In this document: positions 17,828 to 26,247 of the stretch, piece after piece | How the letters are laid out: each line of letters starts with the position of its first letter | Numbering within the stretch: position 1 is the stretch's first letter | NCBI GenBank assembly: GCA_039024435.1 | Contig: JBCCQH010000013.1 | Span: 1 to 64,000, forward strand | Length of the DNA stretch: 64,000 nucleotides | From: JBCCQH01 sp039024435 | GTDB lineage: Bacteria > Bacteroidota > Bacteroidia > J057 > JADKCL01 | Direction of reading: 5' to 3' | Program-made: the position numbers and the translations under genes | Notes under the pieces: model-generated | Databases searched by the model: none | What the model was told of the DNA's origin: nothing | Seen by the model: the letters and a program-made list of their open reading frames with translations, nothing else

Positions 17828-19135
17828 ATGCTGAAATCAATGAAAATCTATGGGTGCCTGTTGACCCTGCTGGTCACCCACTCTTTCGCCCACGCCCAGG
17901 TCAATCCGCAGTACGTGCCGGTTCCCGCAAACTTTAACCTCACCAATCCCAATGCCGTGGTGGCCCCGGACATTCGGTACGATAATATCGATCCTTCGCG
18001 TCAGGCCTTTCACCTGTTTTTACCGGATACGACCGGTACTTATCCCCTGGTGGTATACTACCACGGAGGCGGATTTACGGGAGGGTCGCGCAGCACGGTC
18101 TTCAACAACCCAGATCGCCGGGCAAGAGTGAAATTTTTCCTTGATCGGGGCATCGCTTACGCCAGTGTTGGCTATCGCCTGCTCGACACTGTATCGGGAG
18201 ATACTATCGGCGTACGAAAATGTATGGGCGACTCGAAAAGGGGTCTGCAATTCATCCGCTATTACGCGGGCGATCTTCACCTCGATCCCCAGAACATCGT
18301 TCTGTCCGGCAACTCGGCGGGCGCCGGGACCGCCCTTTGGCTGGCTACGCACCCTGACATGGCCGACCCAAGCTCCCCTGATCCGGTATTGCAGACTTCC
18401 ACTCGGGTATGTGCCGTCGAAATGTGGGCCTCCCAATCCACCTACGATATCTACAAGTGGGAATCGTTGGTTTACGACAACTACGATGGTCAGGGCACCG
18501 ACTTCACCATTGACAGCATCGTGGACCTGTTGGGCTTTCCCCTTTATTCCAGTTTCTACGGGGGGCTCGACTCGAATTACCATTTGCTGCACGATCCGCT
18601 GCTGATCCAATACCGTGAAGATATCGACATGCTCTACCACCTGTCCAGCGACGATCCGCCAATCTACTTTAGCAATTATTCCGGCGCGGTCTACCCTTCG
18701 CAAGACCTGTACCACCACTCATTGCACGGAAAAGCCATTCATGAGGCAGCCTTACAAGCCAATCTTCCCGAAGTCAAGGCCGACATCCCCGCCCTGGGCA
18801 TCAATACCACCCAGGGCGAAACGCCGGATGATTTTCTGCTTCGCCACCTTACGAATGGCTGCACCTCCACGACCGAACGGGATCTCCCATCCAGGATTCC
18901 GAAGATGGTAGTCTATCCCAATCCGGCCCATTCCCAGCTGAGGGTTTCTCTCCATGGAGGCACTATTGCGGAAAGCGCATTGTTTTCCCTCACGGGAAAG
19001 CTGGTCCGGGAAAGTCGGAATCTGGGGACGGGCGAAGTGGTCTTTGAGGTCAGCATGCTGCGACCGGGCATCTATTTTCTCCGCCTGACCGATCAGGCAG
19101 GACAGGTGCAAAATGCCAGAATCATAATCGAATAA
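17828..19135 (+). CDS. Secreted alpha/beta-hydrolase (esterase/lipase) with T9SS sorting domain
   Basis: A 435-residue exported enzyme. The signal peptide is MLKSMKIYGCLLTLLVTHSF ending in AHAQ; a start 4 codons later (MKIYG) is equally possible. The hydrolase fold shows the oxyanion motif YYHGGGFTGG (His79-Gly81) and the nucleophile elbow LSGNSAGAG (Ser163), as in the hormone-sensitive-lipase/carboxylesterase group; the catalytic His is probably in the HHSLHGKAIHEA stretch near residue 300. Residues 355-435 (MVVYPNPAHSQLRVSLHGG to ARIIIE) are a type A sorting domain, so it should be exported by T9SS. The ester substrate is unknown. Flanked on both sides by interspersed repeats. Confidence 0.88.
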   Translation: MLKSMKIYGCLLTLLVTHSFAHAQVNPQYVPVPANFNLTNPNAVVAPDIRYDNIDPSRQAFHLFLPDTTGTYPLVVYYHGGGFTGGSRSTVFNNPDRRARVKFFLDRGIAYASVGYRLLDTVSGDTIGVRKCMGDSKRGLQFIRYYAGDLHLDPQNIVLSGNSAGAGTALWLATHPDMADPSSPDPVLQTSTRVCAVEMWASQSTYDIYKWESLVYDNYDGQGTDFTIDSIVDLLGFPLYSSFYGGLDSNYHLLHDPLLIQYREDIDMLYHLSSDDPPIYFSNYSGAVYPSQDLYHHSLHGKAIHEAALQANLPEVKADIPALGINTTQGETPDDFLLRHLTNGCTSTTERDLPSRIPKMVVYPNPAHSQLRVSLHGGTIAESALFSLTGKLVRESRNLGTGEVVFEVSMLRPGIYFLRLTDQAGQVQNARIIIE

Positions 19136-19195
19136 TGGTCCGCTGAGTGCGTTGACCTGGTTGGATGGTGTAGTTAAGCATTGAATGAAGGTAAA

Positions 19196-19343
19196 AGGCT
19201 GTTTAAATTTGTTATCGCAGATTTTTTTGTCCATCGAAGCTCATTTTGGAGTCCATAGCCAAAGCTAGGGGCGAGAAAATAGCGGAAGAGGGGCGGAAAA
19301 AGATGCCATCGCAAAATCGCAGGTTGAAATTTAAACTGCCTCT
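19196..19343 (+). repeat. Interspersed inverted-end repeat, copy 3
   Basis: About 148 bp, from AGGCTGTTTAAATTTGTTAT to GAAATTTAAACTGCCTC. It carries the shared blocks CGCAGATTTTTTTGTCC, ATCGAAGCTCATTTTGGAGT, GAGGGGCGGAAAAAGATGCC and CAAAATCGCAGG. It lies 60 bp after the esterase gene and 35 bp from the end of the convergent PNPOx-like gene, in the same orientation as copies 1 and 4. Confidence 0.82.
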
Positions 19344-19378
19344 AAGCGCGCAACCATTGGACTGGTCTGCACTACCGT

Positions 19379-19831
19379 TCACAAGCCGTAGGCTTCCCGC
19401 GCCCGTTCGATCTGGTCGGCCTCAGTTGTCTCCGGATAGAGGACATACCTGGGGGCGAGAATCGGTTTGGCCTGGGTGACTGTGATTTCAGTGATCGTAC
19501 CAAAAGGGAAGGCACCCCCGGTCATCTGCAGCAATTTGGTTTCCATTTCCGGGTAGCTAGGATCTTTTTTCTCCCGGATGCACGCCGTCCCCTTGATCTG
19601 AAATCCTTTTTGCACCAAAACATCGATGAAACTGAGGCAGACATTGGGGGTGTGCCGCAGGTTGCGCACCGTTTGGGGCGAGGCAATGTTGGCCACAATG
19701 ACCTTGTCCGATCCCCAATGGGTGAATATCTCCTTGGGAGAGACATTGGGGATGCCATCCGCCGAAACCGTAGCTAGCCAGCACAGTACACTTTTGTCAA
19801 GGTAAGCTTTGTGTTCCGGGGTAAGATCCAT
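19379..19831 (-). CDS. PNPOx-like flavin-binding protein
   Basis: A 150-residue protein of the pyridoxamine 5'-phosphate oxidase-like split-barrel family: WLATVSADGIPNVSPKE, then VIVANIASPQTVRNLRHTP and VCLSFID, the usual order of the FMN-binding strands. Most small members bind FMN or F420 and act as flavin reductases or general oxidoreductases; this one lacks the longer C-terminus of PdxH, so it is unlikely to make pyridoxal phosphate. It is transcribed alone, convergent with the esterase gene across repeat copy 3. Confidence 0.82.
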   Translation of the reverse strand: MDLTPEHKAYLDKSVLCWLATVSADGIPNVSPKEIFTHWGSDKVIVANIASPQTVRNLRHTPNVCLSFIDVLVQKGFQIKGTACIREKKDPSYPEMETKLLQMTGGAFPFGTITEITVTQAKPILAPRYVLYPETTEADQIERAREAYGL

Positions 19832-20130
19832 GGCGGCGTGAATTGAAGATTTTGGAGACGCAATTTATCACATTCTGCGGAGGAGTTTAGTTCTACTTTG
19901 TCGGGTTTGCATTTCTGCCCAATCTTCCTCATCTGTGTCTTCGCGACCCGCGACACCGGAGCAAGGAAAAAATCGCGAGGAATACGCAGTGATCTTGAGC
20001 GGGGCTGCTTTTCCGGCTCAACGCGGAACCGCCCAAGATCGCTACTTGTCCATCGCGATCTACTAACTGCGCCCTGGCGCGTTGGCGAAGACGGATTGGT
20101 GTTTTTTTAGCTAAGAAAGTAGAATTAGCA

Positions 20131-20289
20131 ATGGTTTAAAATTGATTTGTGAAATTTGTTATCACAGATTTTTTCGTCCACCGAAGCTCATTTTGGAGTC
20201 CATAGCCCGGGCTATGAGCGAGAAAATAGCTAAAGAGGGGCGGAAAAAGATGCCCTAAGCAAAATCGCAGAATTAAATTTAAACCGCCT
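20131..20289 (+). repeat. Interspersed inverted-end repeat, copy 4
   Basis: About 159 bp, from ATGGTTTAAAATTGATTTGT to AATTTAAACCGCCTC. It shares CATTTTGGAGTCCATAGCC-type sequence, GCGAGAAAATAGC and GAGGGGCGGAAAAAGATGCC with copy 3; these two are the closest pair. Its centre, CATAGCCCGGGCTATG, is a perfect 16-base palindrome. The left end has decayed relative to GGCGGTTTAAA. Confidence 0.82.
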
Positions 20290-20383
20290 CTGAGCGGCCT
20301 TTAAATTTAATCGGTTCCTCAACGGTGCTTGATCTGGCTCCTCCCGGCACATTTTGATTTTTGCCAATCACATTGTTAATTAA

Positions 20384-20393
20384 AACTTTAGTT
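20384..20393. promoter_or_regulatory. Possible BlaI-type operator
   Basis: AACTTTAGTT is an inverted repeat (AACT/AGTT, 2-base spacer) 15 bases before the BlaI-like ATG, within an AT-rich stretch. BlaI/MecI repressors usually bind dyads in their own promoters, so autoregulation here is plausible, but the site is short. Confidence 0.2.
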
Positions 20394-20408
20394 ATAACCA
20401 CCGTGCGC

Positions 20409-20786
20409 ATGAAGCAAAACCAGAATAAGATGCTGACCGGACTGGAACTCAAGGTTATGAATCTGCTTTGGGATCGGGAAAAGGCATTTGTCAAAGAACT
20501 CATTGAGCAGTGGTCCGAGACCCCTGTCCCGGCCTACAACACCGTTTCTACGGTCGTGCGCATACTGCAAGAGAAAGGCTATGTCGGTCATGAAGCATTT
20601 GGCCGGTCGCACCGGTATTTTCCCAAGATAGAACGGCAAGTATATCAGAAACGCTTCCTGAAAAACGTTTTGAAAAATGTATTCTCGGGCTCCGTTACCA
20701 GCATGGTTTCCTCCCTGGTCGACAACGAGGAAATCTCGGATGAAGAACTGGGCGAGATCCGGAAATTGATCGACGACACCGAATGA
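20409..20786 (+). CDS. BlaI/MecI-family transcriptional repressor
   Basis: A 125-residue winged-helix DNA-binding protein. LTGLELKVMNLLWDREKAFV and then PAYNTVSTVVRILQEKGYVG match the BlaI/MecI/CopY helix-turn-helix and recognition helix; the remainder is a dimerisation segment. Such repressors are inactivated through an M56 membrane protease, and the M56 gene follows directly with an ATGA overlap. I use the ATG at 20409 because the in-frame codons upstream lie in the promoter region. No beta-lactamase or other obvious target is in the window, so the controlled gene is unknown. Confidence 0.9.
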   Translation: MKQNQNKMLTGLELKVMNLLWDREKAFVKELIEQWSETPVPAYNTVSTVVRILQEKGYVGHEAFGRSHRYFPKIERQVYQKRFLKNVLKNVFSGSVTSMVSSLVDNEEISDEELGEIRKLIDDTE

Positions 20787-21862
20787 GTTTTATCACCTAC
20801 GTACTCTCCACCATCTTGCTGTCTTGGGTCGGTGGCTTGGTGTATCTGGGTTTCCGGCAGACGAATCCGGGCGCCAAAGCGCGCCGGGGGATGATCTGGT
20901 TGATTCTGGTGATCAGTTTATTGGCGCCGTTGACACCGCCCTTCTTTCAGACCCATTCGCCGGAGGCCTTGCATACCGCCTCCGCCGCCGGAACGGTGAT
21001 CGCACCGATTCCCGTTGGCACGGAAAGCATCAATGATTTCTGCCATTGTGCCCAGCCCCACGCGGGCGATGTCCTGCTCTATCAAGCCAGTCGGGTGTAC
21101 GATTGGTTGCTCGCCAACCGGACAGCGATTGCCTGGCTGCAAGCGGGCGTGACGCTGTTCGTTCTTCTGCGGCTCCTCCTGGGGCTGGGACGGCTCCTGC
21201 GCGTGACGCGGCGCCACCGGCGCGAACGCATCGAAGTGGATGGACACACGCTTTGGTTGGTGCGGGGTGTGCCCCGATTGACCGCCGGTTCCTTGCGCTT
21301 GGGCAGCAAATACATCTTCTGGCACGACTCCCTCGACGCCCTGGACCCAGCCGCCCGGCAGGCAATCCTTTGGCACGAGCACGCGCATATTCGCCAGTTC
21401 AATACCGCGGAAAAGCTGTTTTTCGGCTTGCTGCAATCGATCTGGTTGCTGAATCCGGTGTACTACTGGTTTGCGCGGGATTTAGAGCTGTTGAGCGAAT
21501 ACATGGCCGACGAGTTCGCAGCGCGGCGTTACGGCAACCGCAAGCAGTACGCCCAATTGCTGCTTACCGTAAAAAGCGAACGGCGCTTTGCTCCGGTCCA
21601 TTTCTTTAAAGGCAGCCGCCTTAAATCCCGCATTCAAACGGTCCTGGCGCCCCAAAAGCAGTCGCGTCTGCATTATTTGCCCGCGTTTGTGATCGGCCTG
21701 GTATTTCTCTTCCCGGGCGAACTGTACACGCGCGACCTCATCCGCGAGCAGATCCGCGACATTGAAGTGTATCGGTTTCTTTCCGAACAAAATCACGAAA
21801 CGGGCAAAACTGAATTCTGCCGCAAATGTACCTACGAAGCAGTGGAACAGAGTTGCTATTGA
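20783..21862 (+). CDS. M56 (BlaR1/MecR1-like) membrane metallopeptidase
   Basis: A 359-residue membrane protein with hydrophobic segments at about residues 3-22, 35-55 and 115-135 and one near 295-315. The zinc site is in WHEHAHI (His198-Glu199-x-x-His202), with a third ligand expected in ELLSEYMADEF. It overlaps the BlaI-like gene by ATGA, the classic sensor-protease/repressor pair. The protein ends soon after the last membrane segment, in a Cys-containing tail (FCRKCTYEAVEQSCY), and has no penicillin-binding sensor domain. It should therefore sense something other than a beta-lactam through a PBP-like domain. Its stop codon directly abuts the stop of the convergent DinB gene. Confidence 0.88.
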   Translation: MSFITYVLSTILLSWVGGLVYLGFRQTNPGAKARRGMIWLILVISLLAPLTPPFFQTHSPEALHTASAAGTVIAPIPVGTESINDFCHCAQPHAGDVLLYQASRVYDWLLANRTAIAWLQAGVTLFVLLRLLLGLGRLLRVTRRHRRERIEVDGHTLWLVRGVPRLTAGSLRLGSKYIFWHDSLDALDPAARQAILWHEHAHIRQFNTAEKLFFGLLQSIWLLNPVYYWFARDLELLSEYMADEFAARRYGNRKQYAQLLLTVKSERRFAPVHFFKGSRLKSRIQTVLAPQKQSRLHYLPAFVIGLVFLFPGELYTRDLIREQIRDIEVYRFLSEQNHETGKTEFCRKCTYEAVEQSCY

Positions 21863-22468
21863 TCACAAGGAAGCGGCCAGCGGGGCATCGTGTCCCTTTG
21901 CCGCTGAACTTTCCATCATTTCCCGGACTCCCTGGGCTTGCTGAAGGTGGCGTGCATTGTGGGCGGTCACGAAGCGGAAGGCATCGCCCAGGCGAAATTT
22001 GAGCCAGGATCCGATGGCACTCACGATCCGCGCCCGGTTCAGGTCGAGTTTTTCCGCGTCGGCGATGAAGCCGCTGAGTTGGGCGACTTGGGCGCGGAAA
22101 TCGGTCAGGACGCGTGCGTGGTCTTCCGGCGAAACCTGGGGCTGGAAACGCGCCATGGTTTTCATTTTCCATTTGATGCGACCGGTCGACTTGGGTTGAA
22201 ACATTTTGGGGAGGCGCTTGCCCCAGAATCCGGAGCGGAAAGTCGGGACGGAACCTTGCGGAGCCGTAGGCAGGACAGTGTTCATTTCCCGGAGATAAGG
22301 CGCCATCGCGAGGTTCAGGTGTTCGATGCATTCGAGGATGGACCATTTCCCCGGCGCCGGCTGCCAGGCAAGTTGCGCGGGTGTGAGGTCGCGGGTCAGT
22401 TGATCAAGGGTGTGAAGCTGCGCCTGGACGAGCTCAGATTGTTGCTGAAGGAGGGTGGAGGCGTTCAT
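21863..22468 (-). CDS. DinB-superfamily protein
   Basis: A 201-residue four-helix-bundle protein of the DinB/YfiT group: PAQLAWQPAPGKWSILECIE followed by HLN, and a C-terminal FRFVTAHNARHLQQAQ. Three histidines in these places (about 50, 163 and 167) form the usual metal site. Members include metal-dependent hydrolases and thiol (bacillithiol, mycothiol) S-transferases; which applies here cannot be told. It is convergent with the M56 gene with no gap and follows a Crp-like regulator gene 64 bp upstream on the same strand. Confidence 0.82.
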   Translation of the reverse strand: MNASTLLQQQSELVQAQLHTLDQLTRDLTPAQLAWQPAPGKWSILECIEHLNLAMAPYLREMNTVLPTAPQGSVPTFRSGFWGKRLPKMFQPKSTGRIKWKMKTMARFQPQVSPEDHARVLTDFRAQVAQLSGFIADAEKLDLNRARIVSAIGSWLKFRLGDAFRFVTAHNARHLQQAQGVREMMESSAAKGHDAPLAASL

Positions 22469-22532
22469 AATCGAGGTGTAAGTGATACCCGATAAAGAAA
22501 GGAAAATGGATCGGTTTCCGGATTGATTTACA

Positions 22533-23138
22533 TCAAGATCGGCTGCGCTTCTTGCGGATGCGGCTGAAGGTTTCCGCGGTCATGCCCAAATAGCTGGCCA
22601 AGTGCTTCTGCGGGACAAATTGGAGAATGTGCGGGGCGTTGTTCATCAGCCGCTCGTAGCGTTCATCGGCAGAATAGGCCAGGACCGAAATTTCCCGCAT
22701 CCCCAATCCCCACAGGATTTCCTCCATGAGCCGCCGGCCCCAGCGTTCGGCAAATTTGTGGCGGTCGTACAGGGCTTGCAGGTCATCGTAGTGGATGCGC
22801 AGACCGGTGACTGGGCTGAGGCATTGCAGGTAAAACGCGGTCGGCGCCCGGGAAATCCAGGAATCAATCGCACTCAGGAAGTCGCCGTGGTAGGCAAATC
22901 CCACCGACTTGTCCTGGCCACGGTGCAGAAAATAGCCCCGGGTGACACCGTGTTGGATGTAATAAAACCAGTTTTCGACCTGTCCCGGGCGGATGAGGTG
23001 CTGCTCTTTTTCGCAGTGAACCGGTCGCCAAGGCGCGGAAAAATCCTGCCATTCCGCTTCGCTAAACTCGGCTTTCGCGGCGACTTTGGTGCGCAAGCCC
23101 TGGCGGAGGGCGGCAAGGTCGATGGCGGCTTCGGGCAT
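22533..23138 (-). CDS. Crp/Fnr-like transcriptional regulator
   Basis: A 201-residue protein with a cyclic-nucleotide-binding-like beta-barrel (about residues 25-125, including VENWFYYIQHGVTRGYFLHRG) and a short C-terminal helix-turn-helix, FVPQKHLASYLGMTAETFSRIRKK. The barrel does not keep the Arg-Ser pair used by Crp to bind cAMP, as in many Bacteroidota members, so its ligand is unknown. It is probably co-transcribed with the DinB gene, which it may regulate; the pairing of such regulators with small enzymes is common in this phylum. Confidence 0.85.
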   Translation of the reverse strand: MPEAAIDLAALRQGLRTKVAAKAEFSEAEWQDFSAPWRPVHCEKEQHLIRPGQVENWFYYIQHGVTRGYFLHRGQDKSVGFAYHGDFLSAIDSWISRAPTAFYLQCLSPVTGLRIHYDDLQALYDRHKFAERWGRRLMEEILWGLGMREISVLAYSADERYERLMNNAPHILQFVPQKHLASYLGMTAETFSRIRKKRSRS

Positions 23139-23220
23139 GTTTCAAGGTACGAAAAAACCCGCAGCCCCGGGGGAGCTGCGGCTTCGTCAAAGGGTACGCA
23201 ACCGATGCGGATCGATTGGT

Positions 23221-24000
23221 TTAGGAATTGAAGGTCTCGTGAGCGCAGGACTGGAAACCGTAATTGGTTCCAGGCGCGATACACTGCCAGAAAATGGTAT
23301 CGTTATCGGCATCCACCGAGAAATTCTGGTAGCTGTACGCCTCGTGCCCATATTGGGCCATGGGATTGATAGAAGTGTAACCAGTGGCCGGATCCAGTGC
23401 GGTACCGTCCACGGAATAAAACCAAAATGGAGCCGTCGAAGTCTTTGGGTCCCCGGGAACGGCGGTGTAGGTAACATCCCCGGCGCCGAAATTGACGGTA
23501 AACTCAGTAATAACCGGACCATCGTTGTAGGAAAGCGTGGCTTGGGTATCCAGTTGGGTATACCAGTTCGGGACATTTTGCATGACCTCAGAAATCGTAT
23601 AGCTACCGGTACTCAAGGTCGCGGTACCGACGATATACGTGGCATAGGGCAAAAAACCCGGATTTCCAAAATACGGACCAAAATAGACTTTTACCGTAAA
23701 GGTTGTGGTGCCATCTCCGGCCTGGGCGTTCACGTGATTCGCCAGTACGGAACCCGAATGTACGTGCAGTACGTTTTGCAGTAGGCGCAAGGACCGGCGG
23801 TAGGAATTCAGGGAGCGGTGCAGCGACATGCCATTGGTCGCATTGTGGCTGATCCCGGCCAGGACCCGCCGGATCACCGAACGCTCGCCTTTGGTGAGCC
23901 CATTGTCGTCCTGGGCGTGGCGGATCGGGTCAATCAGGAATTTCTGCAATTCCTCGTCGCTCCCCATCAGTTTGGAGATGTACGCATCAATTCTACTCAT
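23221..24000 (-). CDS. Unidentified protein linked to a glycosyltransferase
   Basis: A 259-residue protein I do not recognise. The first 55 residues are helical (MSRIDAYISKLMGSDEELQK, then DPIRHAQDDNGLTKGERSV), with a pattern reminiscent of LigA-like or leader-peptide helices. Residues 55-90 are Ser/Asn/Leu-rich; the remainder is predicted beta-rich with many Tyr, Thr and Gly and no cysteine until FWQCIAPGTNYGFQSCAHE at the end. No signal peptide. It starts 10 bp after the stop of the glycosyltransferase gene on the same strand, so it belongs to the same transcript and could be its substrate or a modified product precursor. That is speculation. Confidence 0.6.
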   Translation of the reverse strand: MSRIDAYISKLMGSDEELQKFLIDPIRHAQDDNGLTKGERSVIRRVLAGISHNATNGMSLHRSLNSYRRSLRLLQNVLHVHSGSVLANHVNAQAGDGTTTFTVKVYFGPYFGNPGFLPYATYIVGTATLSTGSYTISEVMQNVPNWYTQLDTQATLSYNDGPVITEFTVNFGAGDVTYTAVPGDPKTSTAPFWFYSVDGTALDPATGYTSINPMAQYGHEAYSYQNFSVDADNDTIFWQCIAPGTNYGFQSCAHETFNS

Positions 24001-24010
24001 GTCAAAATAT

Positions 24011-25261
24011 TTATGGGTGAATAAAAATACTTGGCTGTGGCATGAGCACGGCGTGCAGCAATTCGCGCCAGGTCGCTTCGATGGTGTCCCACCCGAAGTA
24101 GGGATCGCGCATGCGCGCCTCCGCCCGAGTGCCCCAGGTATGCCGGAAATCGACATCGCGGTAGAGGCGTTCGAGGTGGACTACCGCCGCGGCGGGATCG
24201 ATGGGACCGGCTTGCCAAACGCTCTGGGTATTGTCGCCGGCATATGAACCCGGCTCCAGGTAGAGGGCGGCATCGGCCCAGATTTCGGGGTGGGAGCTGT
24301 GGCGCGGAACAATTTGGGGAACCCCCGCGGCGCCATGCTCGCAACTGACCAGGCCCCAACCTTCGCCGGTGGTCGTATTGATCCCGACATCAGTGGCGTT
24401 GTAATAGTGGTTCAGTCGGCGGTCGTCCACGGGTCCCGCTTCCCGGGGCGGCCCCATGAGCAAGCGGTCTCCGATACCGAGTTTTTGGGCCTGTTTCCGA
24501 AATTGCTCCCGGCTTGTGGCATTGCCGGAGGACAAGTGCAGGTAGAGGTAGACATTTTCCGGCTTGCCGGCGGCAAATTGGGCAAAAGCGGCCAGGGTCA
24601 GATCGTGCCGTTTGCGGGCGTGTGGGCGATTGCCATTCATCACAATGAAAGCCAAATCGCGGTCGGGGAGATCGGGAAATACTTCCGACCGGGCTTGGGC
24701 GCGGGACGCAAATCGGGTGGAAGCCAGCGGATGGAACGCCGTGGTGTCGACCCCGTGGGGAATCACCGTTTGCCGGAGGGGCCGGCTCAAAAGGCTGGGC
24801 TGCTCGGTCAGGGCTTGCCGCACTTGGTCACGGGCAAATTCGGTAAACCACACGCAGGTGTGCAGGGGTTTGAGCGTGGAAATCAGCTTGCGGCGCTTGT
24901 AGATGTGCCCGTCCAGGGCGGGATAGGCAATGATGGGAATCCGGTTGCGAAACAGGCGCAGGCCTTCCAGTTGGAAGCGCAGGAAAGTCAGATCGTAAAA
25001 GACAAATAAGAGTTGCGGCTGGATTTCATTGGCGAGGTGGGCAAGGGCGTAGGCGCCGTGGCGGTCCCGCCGGGTGGATTTAGCGGGATGCAGGTGGACG
25101 CCCGGCGCTACGTAGGCGGGTTCGCCCGCGTAGCCGAGCGCGTACATGTGGACCTCAAAATCGGGGTTTGCCGCGCGGATCAGATGGCGGGCAACCCGGT
25201 CAAATCCGGTGCCATAGCGAAATTCTCCCAGAAGGAGAATCTTGGGACGAGGGTGGTGCAT
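24011..25261 (-). CDS. GT4-type glycosyltransferase
   Basis: A 416-residue glycosyltransferase of the GT-B fold. The N-terminal half begins KILLLGEFRYGTGFDRVARH; the C-terminal nucleotide-sugar half contains VIPHGVDTTAFHPL, VMNGNRPHARKRHDL and the GT4 donor-site segment NTTTGEGWGLVSCEHGAAGV (the E-x7-E-like motif is partly changed). I start it at 25261 (MHHPRPKILLLGEFRYG) because the sequence before is not protein-like. No membrane segment is seen. The following gene of unknown function is 10 bp downstream. Donor and acceptor are unknown; no other polysaccharide genes surround it, so a protein or small-molecule acceptor is possible. Confidence 0.82.
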   Translation of the reverse strand: MHHPRPKILLLGEFRYGTGFDRVARHLIRAANPDFEVHMYALGYAGEPAYVAPGVHLHPAKSTRRDRHGAYALAHLANEIQPQLLFVFYDLTFLRFQLEGLRLFRNRIPIIAYPALDGHIYKRRKLISTLKPLHTCVWFTEFARDQVRQALTEQPSLLSRPLRQTVIPHGVDTTAFHPLASTRFASRAQARSEVFPDLPDRDLAFIVMNGNRPHARKRHDLTLAAFAQFAAGKPENVYLYLHLSSGNATSREQFRKQAQKLGIGDRLLMGPPREAGPVDDRRLNHYYNATDVGINTTTGEGWGLVSCEHGAAGVPQIVPRHSSHPEIWADAALYLEPGSYAGDNTQSVWQAGPIDPAAAVVHLERLYRDVDFRHTWGTRAEARMRDPYFGWDTIEATWRELLHAVLMPQPSIFIHP

Positions 25262-25484
25262 AGGACAAGTTTTGGGCCGCGGTGGGGCACAATGCCGGCC
25301 GGAGTAGCCGGTTCCCACGGGCGGATAAAGTTGGATATCACCGACAATCTATCTTCCGATTGTCGCCCAAACATGTACAAAATTGGCCGATTGTCCCTGG
25401 CAGATCGGGGGAAAATCGGATATTATCGCGTCTGATTCGTCGAGCAAGCCGAAAAAGCGTCCCTCGGATTTTTTACTCAATAAG

Positions 25485-25517
25485 GGAGCCAGCCCGGGAA
25501 TTTCCCGGACTGGCTCC
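25485..25517. terminator. Hairpin between the zinc-finger gene and the glycosyltransferase gene
   Basis: GGAGCCAGCCCGGGAA pairs with TTTCCCGGACTGGCTCC, a 16-bp stem with one mismatch and almost no loop. It lies 24 bases after the stop of the minus-strand zinc-finger gene. There is no clean T run, so termination is likely but not certain. Confidence 0.6.
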
Positions 25518-25540
25518 TACTCGTCCTCTATCATCTCAAT

Positions 25541-25969
25541 TTACGCCGCTCGGTAGACCCGGGCGCCGGCTTGTAGCCGGACCCCGCTCGGGAATGTCAC
25601 CATCCATCCGCGCAAAGCCAGTTGGATCCAGGCTTTGCCCCACTGCATCCACTGGACTTCCAGTTCGTGCATTCCGTTGTCATCTACGACGATGATCCGA
25701 TCTCCGCTGCGCAGCGCGCCGTCCAGCAGCATGCTCGCCGCACCGTTTCCGATGTGATAAGCAGTGATCGTACCCAGGTATTCGCGCAGATCTACCAGTA
25801 TGGTTGAATCGTCCTGCGCCAAGGCATTGTTTTCGACCGTGCCCCTTCCCTCACATTCACCGCATTCACTCTCACTTGAGAAGTAAATCTTAAAGGGCCA
25901 GCTGCTCCGAGGAGCAGGAATGTGCGGGATGGCGCTTGAGCCGGTGCCTTGACAAACAGGACAACGCAT
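25541..25969 (-). CDS. Zinc-finger / translation-factor-barrel-like protein
   Basis: A 142-residue protein. The N-terminus has two CxxCxGxG motifs of the DnaJ zinc-finger type: CPVCQGTG (residues 3-10) and CGECEGRG (about 36-43), which together could bind one zinc ion. Residues 60-140 (REYLGTITAYHIGNGAASML, then ALRSGDRIIVV) resemble the beta-barrel found as domain 2 of translation GTPases and at the end of U32 peptidases. I know of no characterised protein with this combination. A binding or adaptor role is a guess. It stands alone between two hairpins. Confidence 0.6.
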   Translation of the reverse strand: MRCPVCQGTGSSAIPHIPAPRSSWPFKIYFSSESECGECEGRGTVENNALAQDDSTILVDLREYLGTITAYHIGNGAASMLLDGALRSGDRIIVVDDNGMHELEVQWMQWGKAWIQLALRGWMVTFPSGVRLQAGARVYRAA

Positions 25970-26177
25970 GTTCTATTCTTAATTTGGGGTCAATGAAAAA
26001 TTGGGCGTGGGTACTTATTTCTCGATGCACTTACCGGAGTATACGCACTGCGAGGGCGCTGGTTGCGCGCATGTAAGAAGGCGCGATGTCTTGTCTCAGG
26101 GAAAATTTCCAAACCGATTTAGACGGAAAATCGGGAAATCAACCGCTAGGGAAGCGATGTAAATCAAACGCAAAAAA

Positions 26178-26199
26178 GGGAGCCTGAGCTCCCTCTTTC
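26178..26199 (-). terminator. Terminator of dxs
   Basis: GGGAGC-CTGA-GCTCCC forms a perfect 6-bp stem with A-rich sequence on one side (CAAAAAA, giving a T run on the minus strand) 55 bp beyond the dxs stop codon. The rest of 25970-26247 shows no gene. Confidence 0.7.
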
Positions 26200-26247
26200 T
26201 ATCGATTTGATCCCCGGGGCCGGGCCACCGGGATGTATTGTTCGGGT

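Larger units (their letters stand above)
19832..20408. other. 577-bp intergenic region before the BlaI-like gene
   Basis: It holds interspersed repeat copy 4 (20131-20289) and the upstream region of the BlaI-like gene. The first 300 bases have no convincing open frame; a GATCTTGAGCGG / CCGCCCAAGATC pair at about 19991-20041 can form a loose stem. I see no RNA gene. Confidence 0.5.

Noticed and set aside
19991..20041. GATCTTGAGCGG / CCGCCCAAGATC stem as a possible RNA gene
   Set aside because: The arms match only partly and the loop is long; no promoter or terminator accompanies it.
24290..25009. 239-codon plus-strand frame opposite the glycosyltransferase gene
   Set aside because: The minus strand encodes recognisable GT4 motifs; the plus frame is a composition shadow.
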